Below, piece after piece: positions 50,382 to 63,191 of a DNA stretch of 64,000 nucleotides (the first letter of the stretch is position 1; the number at the start of each line of letters is the position of its first letter). The DNA is from Paulownia fortunei. Lineage: Eukaryota > Streptophyta > Magnoliopsida > Lamiales > Paulowniaceae. The position numbers and the translations under genes are program-made. The notes beneath the pieces were generated by a model. The model saw only the letters and a list, made by a program, of their open reading frames with translations, had not been told where the DNA came from and ran no database searches. The DNA is taken from contig CM033110.1 of assembly GCA_019321725.1 (NCBI GenBank), forward strand, positions 21,507,278 to 21,571,277, given 5' to 3'.

Positions 50382-50882
50382 ATGGGTATATGCAGTTCCT
50401 GCGAGTCAACTTCTGTAGCTACGGCTAAGTTGATATTAGATGACGGAAGATTACAGGAGTTTCCTTATCCTGTTAAGGTTTCTTGCGTTTTACAGAAGAA
50501 TCCCGCCTGTTTCATATGCAACTCCGATGAAATGGATTTCGACGACGTTGTATCAGCGGTGAGCGATGACGAGGAGCTGCAGCCGGGTCAGCTCTACTTC
50601 GCGCTGCCGTTGAGCCAGTTGAAGCACCGGCTTCAGGCTGAGGAGATGGCCGCATTGGCCGTGAAAGCCAGCTCGGCTTTGACTAAGAGTGGAGGTAATT
50701 GTGGTGAGAAATGCGGGTGTCGCCGGAATATCCTGGTGTTTCCAGGAGAGTATGGTCCGAATCAATCGAGAAAGGTGGTGGACGGCGGCAACGTTGGAGG
50801 GACTGGATCCGGGAGAAGGAGGAGTGGCGGGGCCGGGCGAAGAGGGAAGATCACGGCGAGGTTGAGTTCAATACCCGAGTAG
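50382..50882 (+). CDS. PADRE/DUF4228 protein with N-myristoylation start
   Basis: A single exon of 166 codons plus stop. MGICSSCES has Gly2 for N-myristoylation and Cys4/Cys7 for possible palmitoylation. The conserved PADRE region follows: AKLILDDGRLQEFPYPVKV, CFICNSDEMDFDDVV and DEELQPGQLYFALPLSQLKHRL. The rest is disordered and basic, ending GRRGKITARLSSIPE. PADRE genes respond to pathogens and abiotic stress; molecular function is unknown. An in-frame ATG at 50313 would add 23 residues and remove the lipid site, but it overlaps the TATATATG motif and so is probably not transcribed. Confidence 0.92.
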   Translation: MGICSSCESTSVATAKLILDDGRLQEFPYPVKVSCVLQKNPACFICNSDEMDFDDVVSAVSDDEELQPGQLYFALPLSQLKHRLQAEEMAALAVKASSALTKSGGNCGEKCGCRRNILVFPGEYGPNQSRKVVDGGNVGGTGSGRRRSGGAGRRGKITARLSSIPE

Positions 50883-53800
50883 GGGTGTTTTTGGAAACGG
50901 AAAACATTTTGTAAATATAGCGTATAATGAGTTGAAGTAACTTTTTGTTTTTTTATTGAACAAAATAATGAGTTGAGGTAATTACAAGAGCTACTCTCTG
51001 ATTAAGCCAAAAATAAAAAATAAAAAATAATTATTGGGTGGTTCAAATCGGCATTTATTTTTTTATTTCCTTTTTTGAGTTAAAATTTTGTTCCCGGTGA
51101 GAGTTAACCAATAAATAGACATTTGGCTTATTCATTAATCTTCCGGTCTAATCATGGTTTGATTGATCCATTAATCACAACTCCAAATAATTTGATCCTA
51201 GATGTATAATTCTTTAAAATCCTGCCATTCCTATTCTGTACAGGTTGTTCCTTAGCTTAGCTACTGGATGGATAGTGTTTTTACTTCATTTCTTCCTTCA
51301 TAGAAATGATCGACGCGGACGCTCATCTGCCATTGAAGCTTCGCTTTTAGTCTCCCAAAATATTTTATTTTAGGACGTACGTGAGTCAAGTGGTGTAATA
51401 AAGATAAGATGGGTTAAAAGTGTGGTTGATTCGTTATCGTGATCATACTTTGTTTGCTGCGTACGCTACTAGCTTTGAGATAGACATTTATGAATGCCCA
51501 GACAATGCAAACGATAAACAACATACTACCTACACTGATAAAGATCAAAACAGAATCAACGTCACGAAATGGTCATGTAAATATGCTTTTACTCTCCCCC
51601 CACTCCACAAGAATCACTTTTTGATGACAATATGATCTTTTTACCAAAGAACCCTCATGAATTCCAAACCCCAAAAAACCTGAAACGTAAATTACTCATT
51701 TCTCAATCTATCAAATAAATAACTTTAAAAAAAAAAACTATTATTACCTCGAATGAATGTTGTGATCATAGAGATCAATTTTTAATGATGTAATTTAATT
51801 AGGACGATGAAATGTTAAACGCGGAAAGAAGAGAAAATGTAAGGAGTTTTGAGCCATGCATGTATTGGGACTCCCAGCTTCCAGGATGGTGGGTAGTAGG
51901 TTGGGAGGAGGATAGGCCGAAAAATGGAAGAAAATAATAACACTACTCCTTTACAGCTGGAACCACGTAATGCATATAAAAGAGTACACTGCCATATGCA
52001 TGGGTTACAACCCAAAAGACAATCTATTGGCATTGTCTGAAATGATTCCTCGATTGCGACGAAGATTAATCATGCTTCAACTGTTCATGCCACGACAATC
52101 TGTAGTCAGTCCAAACTCCAAACAATGATGGTGAAAATGATTTTTCTCAAATAATTCAATTGTTTACAGTTTTTTTTTTTTTAAATATGATATTATTTGG
52201 TTCTCATCTCCGCTTCAAGATTAGTTTCTAGTGGGGGTGAATAGTAATTAGCTAGGTTTTGTATGGGTAGAAGAGGTCACACATTATACTACTCACTGAA
52301 ACTATAATAACACAAATTTGAGCAATTAATTACAGATCCCCATGTCATAATCAATAATATGTATATATATATATATACACACACACACGCAAGCTCGTTT
52401 TCTGTGTACGATAATACTTGTGACTTCAAGTTGAATAATTCTTGGTGTAATATAATACTATTGAATTTGGAACGTGTCTTTTTGCATGTGTTGCAAATTT
52501 ACATTACTATTTATGGTGTAGGGTTTGTAGAAAAATTTTGTGTATTCTTGTGTGTTACTCTGCGACCGAAATTTGGTATGGAGCAATTACTTTACAGGCG
52601 GCTTCTTGTGCGCAGAAGTGTACAGTTATAGGGAACTTGTGATCCACTTGAGACATATCCTGCAATTTACCTCTTCAAGGTGCTTGGAGTAAAGGGTTTT
52701 GGAGAACCAAAATATAGTTTGGCGCAAGTTGAGATACGTGGATTATAAAAAAAAATAAAAAAAATAATGATGCTTGACTTTCAAAGTGATGTACAATTTT
52801 ATATATGATTTATTAAAATATAAAAAATATTATAGTCAATAATATATATTATATATGCATTATATTATATATTTTATACATACTCGTATAAATATATATA
52901 ATTATATAATAAAATATATATTCGATGAGACCCTTTACGTTCCAAGAAACATCTACAGGAAGGAAATTTGAAAGTCTTCCTGAAAGGTCCTTGGTTGCTA
53001 GCTATTTCAGCTGGCATTAGGAAATTAAAGGCGCCGTCCCTTGTGAGGTCCCCTCGCCAGTCTCCATTTCCCATTTTTCTAAGCCTTGTTTTAGGCTGCG
53101 AAATTCGATATCCATTCACATCATGGGAGCCAACTGCGAGAATCCAATGTATCTAATACCTAAAATCGAAAATGCTCAAATTTTTAAATTTACTAAGTTT
53201 TGCTATCAGACTTTAATTTTCTCAATTACCATAAATAATTGAGATGTCAAGATCATGGAGTACAACATTTTCATTGGTTTCAAATCTCCAAGTCACTTTC
53301 TTGATCGAACTATGGTCTTCTATGTATTAATCATTTTTCGGTTTAAAATAAAATGCCCATAAATATTTTTATCATTTTTTTAAGTAAATAGTTATTAACA
53401 TTTCGTTTTCGAGTATTTTATTTGAATATATGTGGTTGATATAATCTTAAACACTGGTTTTAAGGTGATAAGATCTTAGTTAAGTTTTTTATTATTATTT
53501 CTCACTTCTTTAAATCAATACTCCTAAGATCCAATTTAAATGGGGAAAATTTGAATTAAAGGAATATGATTATTATCTTTATTTAATTGGAGTGGTTGTA
53601 ATTATGGGAATTATGTCTTCAAGTAGACTGGGTTTGATCAGATACAGTGATTGTCAATCTTCTTGGACATGGTAATTTAATTTGCTCTTCATGTATGGCT
53701 TATATTTGACCAGATTCACTTCAAGTTGTAGTTCATTTCTTCTATCTGTCAAATGATTGAGCTATATGATATACCATTACCGTGGCAAGGGAGGGGGTTT

Positions 53801-54225
53801 ATGCCCGCCCGATTTATACGATTTTTAATATTATAAATGAGTTCGGATTGAATTTAAAATATTTTATTTTCAAATTCAATCCAATCCGACAGACCTAACT
53901 CTTTTAATTTTTATTTTATTTTTAAAAGTTATATTATATATTTATGTAATATGTTGTTAGAAAAAATAATTCTTTTAGAAATTTAATCAAATTTTTTTTA
54001 AAAAAAAAGTCTAATATTTTTTGAATTATAAAGCAATTATAGCAAGACTATCCACTGATTCTAGGTCTGAATTTAATTTGGGTCCTTAAAATTTTTAATG
54101 AGTTGGGTTTCGAATTTAGACAGACCTAATCTATTGTTATCCATATATACCATAATGACTAAACGTACTTATACTTCTCCCATCCTCGTTCTAAAAATTC
54201 ATTTAAACTATTACAAATATCTAAA
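50883..54225. other. Gene-poor AT-rich region
   Basis: The first 150 bases are probable 3' UTR. A GC-richer island at about 52,915-53,156 sits in very AT-rich DNA and is open on both strands, but I cannot identify it. About 53,800-54,140 resembles a degraded repeat. No gene is supported. Confidence 0.5.
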
Positions 54226-55286
54226 TAAAATTTTGGGTTAAATATACTTTACCCCTTGTATTATTCATTTTTATATCAAATACTCCCTTCTATTATTAAA
54301 ATCTTCAAACACCCTCCTAAACCAACAAAAAATATATTGATGGACTAAAATACCCATAAGTTAAATAAAATATTGAATTCACTTTACCCCTCTATTATAA
54401 ACTATGTAATATTTGCCCCATTTATAATTAAATGTCAATCAATTTGATCCCAAAATTTATTCAACACTAATTTTTTTAAATAAAATAATCTTCAATTAAA
54501 TTTAAAATAATTAAATAGCCAAATACAACTTTAATATTATAGAGAAGACACAATAAATTCAAAAAAACTATATCACATAAATTTCTATTACTATCATTTA
54601 GATATATAGCTTTAATAAGTAAGTGTTAAATTTAGAGTCAATTAAACTAATATTACTTAATGGTGTAATAAGTTGTGCACGTGTAACTCAAATATAATAA
54701 CGATATGTTGTTATTTATATGTGAAACATAAATGAAACTTAGAAAATAAAAAATGAAAAAAAACTTATAAAGTATATTAATATAATAAAAACCTTTCGAG
54801 TGAAAAATAAAAATAAAAGTCTAAGAGATGCTTTCTAAAATAATATATATAAGATAAGAGTAATATTAATTTATGTGATATATTTTTTAATTTAATATGT
54901 CTTTTCTATATTATTAAAGTCATATTTTGTTATTTATTTAATTTAATTTAAATTAAATATTAATTTATTTAATAAAATTAGTGTTAAATAAAATTTAGAA
55001 TCAAGTTAATTGATATTTGACAAATAAATTACTACAACTTGGAATTTAATTATAGGTTTATTTATTTAATAAAACTAGAGTTTAAGTAAAATATGAGATC
55101 AAATTAATTGACATTTAATTTTAGAGGGGACAAAATATGAGATTTACTATTTATTTAGTTCAAGGGTAGTTTTGTTTATCTATATATTTTTATTGGTTTA
55201 AAAGTGTATTTGAAGGTTTTATTAGTACATGGGGTATTTGATGCAAAATTATTAGTGGGGTAAAGTGTATTTAACCCTAAAATTTT
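54226..55286. mobile_element. Mutator-like non-autonomous TIR element with 9-bp target duplication
   Basis: The element (54235-55277, 1,043 bases) begins GGGTTAAATATACTTTACCC and ends with the complement of GGGTTAAATACACTTTACCC. The inverted arms are about 250 bases each; further shared blocks include CAAATAC-CCC, CTTCAAA-AC and AAATGTCAATCAATTTGATC. A perfect 9-bp direct repeat, TAAAATTTT, flanks it (54226-54234 and 55278-55286). A 9-bp duplication with long inverted termini is the hallmark of the Mutator superfamily. No transposase is encoded, so it is non-autonomous. The intact duplication suggests a fairly recent insertion. Confidence 0.9.
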
Positions 55287-56966
55287 ACAAAATAGAATCT
55301 CATTAATTTTCACAAGTTTAATTTCAAAAGTTACAAAAAAAAAATAAGTAAAATTTAAATGCTATTTCAGTAAAGCAATATTAACTATTAAAACTAATAA
55401 AACGAGCAAATATTCATTTCTGTTTCCATTTAAAGTGATGATTTTAGCACTTCGGATTACTTCATATGCTCCAAATCACAGTGCTAAATATTTTAAACAT
55501 TGACAAAATACATATATCATCTTGTACTTCAAAATTACTTAACATACTCCAAATTCACTTGTTGACATATGCATTATTTTAAAAATTTATGTAATTTTTG
55601 GAGCGTAAATAACTAATATAATTGATATTTTTATACATTATTTTTAAAATCAGATCACACTGATCGGTTCAATTAAAAATCGACGGTTGATGCGGTTCGA
55701 TTAGCTTAAATAACCGTATTTCCAATTCGAAAGGTCAATCTGATTTTTATTTTTTTTATTTTGTTGTATGTAACTGATTATTTGGATTTTGTGTTTTATT
55801 AAATATTTTTTAAATAATTATTTTTTTAAAATATAATATATAACAATTAATTAATCTATTACATAATATAATAATTATATATAACCAATTTTTTATAATC
55901 GAACCAATTCGAACAGTTAAATCGTAAATTAACAATAAAATCGATTTAATAAAGGAGAGAATAATAAAAATACTGTTTTTATCAACTAACAGCAGTCATG
56001 TCTCATGTGACAATAGTATAGCATTTGTTGAGAAATGTTACTCCACATGTCTGTATATATATGGGCATATAACTAAGTTTCACGCATGAACTCATATAAG
56101 TGGTATTCGGCTAAAATTGTTCGACCTGATCCACTCGAAGTGCCATATATATAGTGCGTTTTTAAAGTCAAAGCACAAATTATTATTTGGATTATGTACT
56201 ATTTATTAATTTTGTTTATTTATTCCTCGACAAACAAAAAGGTTGCTCCAATTCTCCATTCAATATTTTAGGGGAATCCTCAAAAAACAAGGTTCTAAAG
56301 TTGTTTTACTGGTTTTTGGTTTTGTGCTCAATAAGATTGATCTTACCTCAAATCAAGATCCCACTTGGTTAGACAACTTGCTCAATGCTGTGTTATTCAT
56401 GGCGTACTTGACTATTTTACCTAGGCAAAGACCGAAAGTCTAGAATGTACTTTTATACATTATATTTATTATTAATTAATTAAAGCCATCTTTGACAATG
56501 ATTTCATGACAGTGGCATCTTAGGCAATGATTAAGATCTAAATTTTCTTTTAGCTAATCAATTATTAGTTGCAAAAGGGAGAAACTAAGAGAGTTTTAAT
56601 TGGTCTATGGAACGCATGAGGTATTTGCGAAACACTATTCATAGGAGTCGATAAACTTTTTTTTTTTTCTCTAATTTCATTGGATTAAATTCTTATAATT
56701 CGTAGAAAATTGATGTTTAATTTATGTTAATCCGAGACGGATTTATTTTCCATATTAATAAATTTGTCTTTCAAAATTGTATTCTCGTGTCGTAATTGTA
56801 TTGAAATAAAGATACATTTTTTTAGTTCGAATTTTATATTTAAATATGATATTTTATTTTATATTTTATATAATATATGTACGTTAATTTTTAATTATTG
56901 AAAGGTGATAGAAATGTGTGAAACCCGACATGATCTTCTATTGAATCATTCGTTGCACTCGAAATC
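55287..56966. other. AT-rich intergenic region
   Basis: A frame at 56243-56443 (ending DNLLNAVLFMAYLTILPRQR) has a coding-like composition but matches no family I recognise. Nothing else is seen. Confidence 0.45.
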
Positions 56967-57413
56967 GTTTACTTCTTTGGTTGTGATGAAAAATAATTGA
57001 TGAAAAATATGATAAAATATGAGATTATAATTAAATTATCAAAATATATTTTATATGTACTTCATATGCTTATTTGAATGATATATTAATATTTTTTTTA
57101 TTAAAAGTGTAATTTGATAGATAATTATGCGGATTATTATATTTTTTACTAATTTATCCTTAATTAAAAATTATAATAAATTAGTTTAGGTTTAAATTAT
57201 GATAAATAATTTAAAATTATGGGTATTATTATCAAAATATATTTTAAATATTTAAATAGGATGGTGTAATTATTTTATCCTACTTTATAGGTGAGATGAA
57301 TTATTAATAAAAAATAATCAATTGTATCGGATTTGGAATTTTATCATGATCTATCATCATCAAAAGTAAATATGTGATTAAAATATCCAACACAATCAAA
57401 TGAAATAAATAAG
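56967..57413 (+). mobile_element. MITE family copy 1
   Basis: About 447 bases that match 60605-61059 in the same orientation. Shared blocks include GATGAAAAATAATTGATGAAA-like start, TTTGAATGATATATTA, GATAATTATG-GGATTATT and AGGTTTAAATTATGAT. By eye roughly three quarters of positions agree. The termini (GTTTACTTCTTTGGTTG and the complement of the AATCAAATGAAATAAAT end) are imperfect inverted repeats. No target duplication is clear. Confidence 0.65.
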
Positions 57414-58789
57414 CCCGTATTGTATTAATTATCGTCTTTTGTACACTCTTCGAATAAATTTTTACGCATAATGAATAATTTATTTAATACAATAGAGAAT
57501 ATAATATAATTTACGATTTTAGAGAATCAGAACGATAGTTAAGAAAATCACAATTGCATCAATTATTAACACCATTAATGCACACATAAATTTAATTGAT
57601 AGCCCATGTCACCTATTGATTACAAACACCCCAAATCACTTTTAAGCATAGTTGAACGTCCTCCTACACTTTCAATATTATGATGTAATACTCCGTTTCC
57701 CTTCTCCAGGAAGTGAACCAAGAATGTAAAATTGAACCATCTCCTTTTCCTTACACAATAATCAATTATAGGATATGATGTGCCATGGAGAGCATAGTTA
57801 TCGAGTTACAAGATATTATTTGTTTTGGCTCGATCTCGATTACCACGTTTCAACCTCGACGACTTCAAAAAGCCTCTTGAAAAGAAATGAATCATTTTTA
57901 CTATATATATACATGCATATAAGTCACTTCCTATATTAAAAAAAAAAATCTTCAACCAAACATATCAACTCCATGACGTGATGTATTGTGCACGGGACAA
58001 CTCAAACAACAAACCAAACATAATTCAATAAAAATCTTGAAATTTTAGTGGGCACCAAACTACCACAAATCACTTAAAACACAGGTTGTCTACCACTCAT
58101 TCTTCGTTTTCAGACAATACAACAGAGAGAAGAATCCTAAGATTTAATCTATCCGCTGCAATATCCCTACATCCAACCATAGTGCGGCTGTGCATATCCG
58201 CAATTTAGAGGGCCACTTGATAAATCTTTTTTCGCCTTTAGAGATATCCATATATCCTTGTTCGAGGTGAATTTCTTTCCATTTTAAGCGAAGTGTGGGG
58301 GTGTGTATTTCGCAATTATTGTGGTCATTTTTTTGACTGAACTTGCTAAATAGCCTTAATCTAATTCAATGTGTGGAAATATGAAAAAAGGGGTACTATA
58401 GTTTGTGTGTACTTAATAGTGAAAAAAAAAAGATCGACCCGTGAAATTTGAAAGATATTGTTCGACAATTATGAGGACTAGAATTCATAACTAAGATCCG
58501 TCGGGTATTTTAAGTCCCTAAAATAAGCAAGCAGCCCGGAAGATCAAATTTGGTGGTAACTTCTAAGTGCCAAAATTCAACATTTCCACATGCAAAAACG
58601 ATTGGGTTGTAATATTCGAATTTTATGAATCCAAGACACAGTGCATAGGAATGATGTGCCTGATTACGTGACTAAACAAAATGAGAGTTGTCAGGTTTGG
58701 TCTTTGGGGAGTTTGGGCTCTTCTACAATTAACGGGTTGAAAGTTTAGGGGGAATTTTTTTTTTTTTTTACCCTTAAATTAGTTCTTTT
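57414..58789. other. AT-rich intergenic region
   Basis: No gene, RNA or repeat with defined ends is seen. Confidence 0.45.
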
Positions 58790-59735
58790 GTACTAATTTA
58801 GACCCAAAACTTTTAAGCATACTAATTTGATATTTTAACTTTTAATATGTATCAAATATAATGTGTATCAAATATGACTTTTCCGGCCAAATTCATTTAT
58901 CAAAAAAATTAAAGAAATATTTGTATCTCTAATCCCTATACTTATTAAAAAAGACATAACTTTTAAAAAATTAATCATAGTTATTTTTACAATGCATATT
59001 TATTTAAAAACAACTAAAAGATCAAAATTAAGATTTAAGTCATATGTACTACAATAAATAGTATAGAGACTTGTGAGACCAAAATTTAAACTATGAGGTC
59101 TTGGTCAATTATGTGTAGAATATGTATATTGTTATTTATGCATAAAAAAAATATAAATTGGAAAATAACTCACGTATGATATTTTAAAAATTATATTACT
59201 ATTGATTATATTGTTAAAGTTAGATTTTGTAATTAAATTTAATTCTCCCATAAATTAAATTCGGGTCTCTCACTTTGTTTAAAAAGATATGCATCTGAAA
59301 AATTGTGAACGATTTATAATTATGAAAAATATGATTACTTTTGATGTATAAAAATTATTATCAATCCATACTCTTTATATACTGAAAAAGCCTTAAAGCT
59401 TAAAATTTACCCTCATCTATTTCATTTTTTTAAATATGCAATGTAAAAATTATTACTTTTTTCCCATAAGTATCATGGATGGGTTTATTAATTTTTTTAA
59501 TAAAATATTATTACAATCGTTGACTGAATAGTGTTGGAAGAAAAGTATTCATAAAAAAATTAATTATAATGGAGGCAGATGGTAAAAGCTAAAACTTAAG
59601 GGATGTAAATACAAATATTCCTTTTTTCTGTAGATGAACTGAGTTTAGCCAGAAAAGTCGTTTTTTGTATATATTTGAAGTGGTAAATTGGTACGTTTAA
59701 AAATTCAGAGTCCAAAGTGGGTCACTAAAGTCACG
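58790..59735. mobile_element. Diverged long-TIR element
   Basis: DNA at about 58,793-58,930 resembles the reverse complement of 59,593-59,730. Paired blocks are GACTTTTCCGGCCAAATTCA against GACTTTTCTGGCTAAACTCA and GAAATATTTGTATCTCTAATCCC-like against GAATATTTGTATTTACATCCC-like. The 650 bases between are AT-rich without a gene. The arms are more diverged than those at 54.2 kb and no target duplication is seen, so limits are approximate. Confidence 0.5.
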
Positions 59736-60604
59736 ATCACAAAGGTTGAAATTCTAATTGGATAGGGGGCCCAACTCGTGGCAGAGCCTTTGTGGTCATA
59801 CGTCTTGGTCTTCCCAGTCAACTGTGGGCCTAAGTTTGGATAGTGCTGAAATTGATGGCAAGGCCCAAGACTTGATTTTTGGACTTGAAATTTGTGAAGT
59901 ATGGGCTCACAGCCCAACATCGTCTTAGACGTGTGGGGCTTTTGATTTATGGATTACCCACTTACTAATTATAACATCACTGGAGAGAACTTTGGTATTT
60001 TTTCAAGGTACAATAAAATTAACTGCGAGGAGGAGGAAATCCGAAAACCTTAACATACTTCCTTTAACACACTTCCATCTGTCAATAATTTTTTGTTTTT
60101 ATTTTTAACTATTTAATTCTCTTTTCTTAAATTTCAAATTTCAGTAAATTTTAAAATGTGAAAAGTGAAATATTTTTGTCATTGAATGCAAAAGGGATAC
60201 TCAACAAAGTTTCACATTGAAAGGGGTTTGAAGATGAATCATAACTACCATGGAGTATATTATCAAACAAAAAAATATACCAAAATTTATTGGAAATACT
60301 CATTTTTATAAAAAATATTATTATTATTTTTTTTAAAATTCACTTTCGCTTAACATAATTATATGGACCACTAAACTCTCGAATTTCAATTACTTATTCT
60401 CTGAAGAATACATTAAAACAAATAAATTTTTAGGAAATATTTGTTTTTATTCTGGGAAGCATCTTCTTTTCCCCAAAATGAAAACACGTTTGTTTCCTTC
60501 TTCCCCTAAAATAAAATGGGGCTAACCATGCATCAATATTTTTACATTATTGAATTATTATATTATTATAAATATATATCATTTTCTTTATACATTAAAG
60601 TGTT
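59736..60604. other. Intergenic region
   Basis: The first 200 bases are GC-richer and contain GGGCCC-type motifs. The rest is AT-rich. No gene is seen. Confidence 0.45.
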
Positions 60605-61059
60605 GTTTATTTTTTTGGTTGAAATGAAAAATAATTAATGAAAAATGTGATGAGATGAGGAATTAGTGTTAAATTATTCAATAAATTTTATGTGTACTTT
60701 GTATAATTATTTGAATGATATATTAGCTAAAATTCTTATTAGGTGTGTGATTTGATGGATAATTATGTGGATTATTGTACTTTTGACTCATTTATCCTTA
60801 AACAAAAATTCCTGTTTAGGTTTAAATTATGATATATGATTTAAAATAATAGGCATTATGATTAAAATATATTCTAGATATTTTAAATAAAAGGGTGTGA
60901 TTATTTCATTCTACCTCATAATTGGGATAAATTATCCAGCAAAACTCATCAATTATACCGAGTTTGAAGTTTTATTATGAGTTATCATCGTCAAAAGTAA
61001 ATATTTGACTATATTGAAAATATTAGTATATCCAACCTAATCAAATAAAGTAAATAAAC
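60605..61059 (+). mobile_element. MITE family copy 2
   Basis: Direct-orientation relative of 56967-57413. It begins GTTTATTTTTTTGGTTG and ends in the complement of GTTTATTTACTTTATTTGAT, an imperfect terminal inverted repeat that is better preserved than in copy 1. No gene is inside. Confidence 0.65.
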
Positions 61060-63126
61060 TATAAAAAAATAATATTAAAAAATACTGATATAATACTATT
61101 AACAACATAAAAACTTACAATACATAACATTTGCTATTAAAAATTATCTCCTCTAAAATAAAATTAATTTTTATTTTTATTTTTATTTTTTGATTCCTTC
61201 CCCCAAAATACCTACCTCAAAACACCTAAAATAAAAACAAATATAGCCTTAACTTTTCAAGAATCAAAACCATTGTATTGGGGATGGATGGAGTAAGATC
61301 AACTATGGATTATAGTTAATTTGCAAACACTCCCAGCCAAGAATTCAACGCGGTTGAAGCATTTCACCACACCCTTTTACCTTTGTTAAGTCCTCGGTTT
61401 TCCCATAAGATAAAATGATCTGAATCTCTCACTCATTTCTGAACAAGGGATCACGTGCGCAACAATAAAAAGGCACCCCCATCTCACATGGGGCCTCACT
61501 ATCAAAGTCAAATCTACAGGGGTACAGACACTGTCCATCGCTTTTCCCACAATAAGTCACCACGTGCACCCCCCATGCCCAAAGCACCTCTCATTCTTCA
61601 ATTATTTCTAAATACTATTCTGCTTGACTCAGCTGAATATTAGCTACCCCTGCCACCTTTTATAATTAAATTGATAATTAAATTAATTTATAATTAATAA
61701 ATCATTTATTCGATTCCATCAATTTAATCGCCGTGTTTGATTTGATTGGTACCATAAAAATTAATTATATTATAAAAAATAATAATATAACATATTAATT
61801 ATGATATATAAAATAAAATTAATTAATTAATTAATTAAAAATATAAATAACAAATAATCACGTACATATAAAGTATCAAATTTAACATTTTTATAAAAAC
61901 AAAAAAGTGAGTTCTATCAAATTGATTGATTTTTTTATTGAATTTGATTGAAGTGGCTATTTTTTATCAATTTGACCAATTTTTTTATTTTTTTACTCAT
62001 AATATGATATTATATTGGAAAAGTTTAATGTTCATTTCTTGGTAAATTAATGATTTTTTGCTAAAAAAGTTTCTTATGAACTTGTTAATTTGGAAGTGTG
62101 GGTATGAAATAACAATGTTTAGGATTTGTTTAATCACATAAACATTGTGACCCTATCTTGTTTTAGTAAAAATCTTGTATAAAAATTCAATTAACTTAAT
62201 TAGGACTCATTTGATTTAATTATTTTGTTAATCTATTAATAACATTAATTTGCATTCATAATGTTATCTAAAGAGTTGTTCGGCTTACTTAAATAATAAT
62301 TAAAGGATAAATTAATTTGAAAGTTGAAACATAGTTTTTGCGAAATTAAGTATTAGTTAAAAATCGTATTGTATTGGTATAATATACACATATGAATAAT
62401 TAAAAAATATTTTTATTTTCGTACATATTTTGAACTGTCGAATAATTCTCTATACTTTTAAGTTAAAATATTTAATACACGTAGTATACTTATTTTATAT
62501 AATATTGACGAATAATACTATATTTTAGTAAATATTTATATATAATCTAAAAATTATTTATAAGTATTAATGAAGTATCATATAAATAAAAAATAAAAAA
62601 TATAATAATTTATAAATATACTAACTATTATTAAATAATTTATTTTTAAATTATATTATAATTATAAAATAAGAAATATAAATAAAATAATTTTTGTATA
62701 ATTTAAAAATAAGTACAAAAATAATTCATATAAAAATCAAAATAAGTTATATTTTTCCTCATAATTTTTTTTGACATTCTTATTTTACTAGTATATATAC
62801 AAATTCATATATTATTCATTTTTTGTATTTTTGATCGATTTTTACACCATAATTTTTAAAGAAAAGATTCATATTATAATTTGTATTAAATACCCAAATT
62901 TTCCCGTCCCCATCTACATAAATGAATTTTTATAGTGAAAACGTCTACCAAATTATCAAAATATTTGACCCTCTAAACTGTTCAACAAAAAATTATTAAT
63001 ATGCCAAAATACAATTACATTAATAACCTTTTTAAAGTGATCTAAACTGAACATGTTCTTAATTTGTGTTTACTTTGCCTAACACATAAATAAGCAACCT
63101 AAGAAAATTAAAAACTCTAGGACGCC
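61060..63126. other. AT-rich intergenic region upstream of the CAP-protein gene
   Basis: About 61,260-61,640 is GC-richer than its surroundings, with a short frame I do not trust. About 61,660-63,050 is extremely AT-rich and low in complexity. No gene is supported. Confidence 0.5.
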
Positions 63127-63135
63127 TATATATGA
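63127..63135 (+). promoter_or_regulatory. TATA box of the CAP-protein gene
   Basis: TATATATGA lies 57 bases before the ATG at 63192. Confidence 0.7.
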
Positions 63136-63191
63136 GTCGAACTCTTGCACACTTGGGGGACAGTTTCTAGGAAAAAAAACAAAAAGACAAA

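Noticed and set aside
56187..56443. Overlapping short frames, one ending DNLLNAVLFMAYLTILPRQR
   Set aside because: Coding-like composition but only 66 codons, a non-ATG start and no recognised family.
61455..61643. 62-codon plus-strand frame upstream of the CAP gene
   Set aside because: No domain, non-ATG-like start context and no support for expression from sequence alone.
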